A DNA stretch of 38,421 nt. Source: a virus. Location: positions 1 to 38,421 of the IMG/VR virus record IMGVR_UViG_3300042554_000932; one strand, given 5' to 3'. Position 1 is the first letter of the stretch. Each line of letters begins with the position of its first letter. Positions 37,107 to 38,421 of the stretch are shown here, piece by piece. The notes under the pieces were generated by a model that did no database searches, was not told the DNA's origin, and was given only the letters and a program-made list of their open reading frames with translations. The position numbers and the translations under genes were made by a program.

Positions 37107-38097
37107 GCTTGCGGAGGTACTCGCGGAGGTCTGCGGCCCGTGCCTGGATCGCCAGCCGCTTGGACGACTCCGCGTCACGCTGGCTGCGGAAGGCGTTGAA
37201 GGATCGCTGGGCTACGCTCACGTCGGCGTCGGGATAGGCTGGGAACGTCACCGGGCCAACGTCGATCAGCGAGTCGATCTTCGTCACGGTGCGGATACTG
37301 CGACCGTCCTCGACGCTCCAGGCTTCGCCGCCCGGCGCGATCTGGAACGAGAACGACGAGCCACGCACGATGCCCGCGTCGATGTTCGCAGCGAGGTCGC
37401 GGCCGTAGGTCGTGTCTGGCACGGGGAACTCGTACCGCAGCCCGATGTCGTCCACGTTCATCCGCAGCGTGCCGGGATACCGAGCGAGCGGGAAGTTTGC
37501 GTCGTGGTTCCACAGGGCTCGCGTCTCCAGCGCTTTCTTGCGCCCACGCCGCTCGGCGACGATACCAAATGCCTGCGGGTCAATACGCTCTACGAAGTCG
37601 CCGAGATCGAGCGAGTTTACGCCGAACTTCGCGGCGTAGCCGACGATCCACCGCGACTCCGCGGCACCTTCCTCGGAGCGTGACTCCACTCGGAGCAGCG
37701 GCAGGTCGGCGGACTCTTCCTCGTACAGACTGCGTCGCTCAATCATGCTTCGGTTCTCCTCGTCTGCGGCGTTCATTTGCTCAACTAGCTTGCGACTCCA
37801 CGCCCACCCGGGGTCGGAGCCCCACAATGCCCACGCGATCCGCCCGTTGCTTGGGAAGCCCGGCTCGCCGGGGCTCCAGCCCTCACCTTGCTTGTCGATC
37901 TCGTGCCGGTCGAAATACGCCTTCATCCTGCGTGCCGTCTCGGGGCTGATCGTCGTGCCGTTGCTCAGGTCGCGTCCGCGAGCCACGCCGACTGCCGTGC
38001 CGCCTCGGCCGTATTCGCTTCGCCATGCCAGCCCCTTCGCCGCCTCCTCCCGCACGCCCGCGGGCGGCGTGAAGTCAATGTGGTCGTACCTAGCCAC
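37096..38097 (-). CDS. Prohead protease, HK97 U35/S78 family, with N-terminal extra domain
   Basis: 333 aa from GTG 38095-38097, which overlaps the upstream stop by eight bases; the longer frame is Arg-rich and not protein-like. Residues 1-108 (YDHIDFTPPAGVREEAAKGL ... GRIAWALWGSDPGWAWSRKL) are a domain often found separately in phage head operons. The protease follows: WIVGYAAKFGVNS, catalytic H198 in LWNHDANFPLAR, catalytic S247/S248 in GIVRGSSFSFQI. It matures the capsid by cutting the scaffold region of the major capsid protein. Confidence 0.9.
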   Translation of the reverse strand: MARYDHIDFTPPAGVREEAAKGLAWRSEYGRGGTAVGVARGRDLSNGTTISPETARRMKAYFDRHEIDKQGEGWSPGEPGFPSNGRIAWALWGSDPGWAWSRKLVEQMNAADEENRSMIERRSLYEEESADLPLLRVESRSEEGAAESRWIVGYAAKFGVNSLDLGDFVERIDPQAFGIVAERRGRKKALETRALWNHDANFPLARYPGTLRMNVDDIGLRYEFPVPDTTYGRDLAANIDAGIVRGSSFSFQIAPGGEAWSVEDGRSIRTVTKIDSLIDVGPVTFPAYPDADVSVAQRSFNAFRSQRDAESSKRLAIQARAADLREYLRKHGR

Positions 38098-38395
38098 GCT
38101 TCCGCCCCTTCCGCTTGGGCTTGCCGTAGGCGTTCTCCTCGACCGGCGGCGGCTCGGGCAGCGGGTCGATCTTCGTGAGCGTCGACACCTTGTGCCCGAC
38201 TTGCGTCTCGGTCGCCTGCCAGCCGCCAGCCACCTCTTCGTAGAGCGTGATGAGGGCGGCAGGATCTTCTTTCGTAGCGTCAATCTTGAAATCGGTGCCG
38301 GGGATGTCGAGCGTGCCGTAATCCATCACATGGTCAATCCGCCCGCGAGCACGGCCGCCCGAGGAATCCCACGACACGAAGTCACCTTCCGACAC
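38090..38395 (-). CDS. TUDOR-like small protein (DUF2945/hypervirulence-associated type)
   Basis: 101 aa. MSEGDFVSWDSSGGRARGRI and DHVMDYGTLDIPGTDFKIDA, then AALITLYEEVAGGWQATETQ, match a small SH3/TUDOR-like beta barrel often encoded or fused beside prohead protease genes. The basic end (GKPKRKGRKRG) could bind nucleic acid. It overlaps the protease start by eight bases. The next gene upstream would lie beyond the window, where portal is expected. Confidence 0.7.
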   Translation of the reverse strand: MSEGDFVSWDSSGGRARGRIDHVMDYGTLDIPGTDFKIDATKEDPAALITLYEEVAGGWQATETQVGHKVSTLTKIDPLPEPPPVEENAYGKPKRKGRKRG

Positions 38396-38421
38396 GGTGC
38401 CAGGCTGGGCACGCTGCTCGC

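Noticed and set aside
37096-38283. 395-aa version of the prohead protease
   Set aside because: The extra 62 residues are Arg/Ser-rich shadow of the upstream gene; the GTG at 38097 overlaps the upstream stop and begins a recognisable domain.

Overview
The window is a GC-rich (roughly 60-65 % by eye) tailed-phage or prophage genome, almost complete. Nearly every gene lies on the minus strand in tight head-to-tail overlaps (ATGA, GTGA, TTGA, TGATG). The virion genes are those of an HK97-type siphovirus: prohead protease, major capsid protein with an N-terminal scaffold region, head-tail connectors, tail chaperone pair, tape measure and tail fibre. Several small proteins resemble prophage proteins that I remember from Planctomycetes, so a planctomycete host is my best guess. 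That is recollection plus inference and is not shown by the sequence.

Layout, in the direction of transcription (right to left). 38.4-34.9 kb: head genes (TUDOR-like protein, prohead protease, zinc-ribbon protein, major capsid protein, decoration-like protein). 34.9-31 kb: a glycosyltransferase gene broken by a 41-bp hairpin insertion, then connector, head-tail joining and tail-tube genes. 31-21.9 kb: tail chaperones with a frameshift arrangement, tape measure, distal tail proteins, an HxH-repeat fibre and an RCC1-like propeller protein. 21.8-18.4 kb: metallophosphoesterase, dATP/dGTP diphosphohydrolase-like protein, coiled-coil proteins and a secreted trypsin-like protease. 18.35-17.05 kb: the only plus-strand genes, a tyrosine integrase and a 118-aa protein.

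16.9-15.6 kb is the control region: a helix-turn-helix gene, three small genes, and four copies of the 11-mer CGGCGTTAGAA. Three of these copies sit in convincing leftward promoters. 15.5-7.9 kb is the early/replication operon: RecT-like annealing protein, ParB-DNA methyltransferase fusion, putative nuclease, replication initiator with an embedded 11-bp iteron array (probable origin), stand-alone LexA DNA-binding domain and a phage-encoded sliding clamp. 7.8-3.3 kb is an accessory block: PP-loop enzyme, secreted protein, RusA resolvase, HNH nuclease, radical SAM enzyme with an unusual cysteine spacing, and a glycosyltransferase. 3.3-0 kb holds small membrane proteins around a membrane-anchored papain-like cysteine protease and a GlsB/YeaQ-type membrane protein, which looks like a lysis or envelope module.

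Terminase, portal and a replicative helicase are not seen. Terminase and portal would be expected just beyond the ends. If the molecule is circular, the left-end lysis-like module would run into them. No stretch longer than 300 bases lacks a gene. The longest gaps are the integrase/helix-turn-helix divergent region (16875-17049), 7716-7908 and 13506-13663. No tRNA, rRNA, CRISPR array or IS transposase was recognised.

The points most worth a second look are the iteron origin inside the initiator gene, the repeated operator/promoter element, the palindromic insertion that splits a glycosyltransferase, a 24-bp perfect palindrome inside the methyltransferase gene, and the radical SAM-glycosyltransferase and papain-like protease modules.
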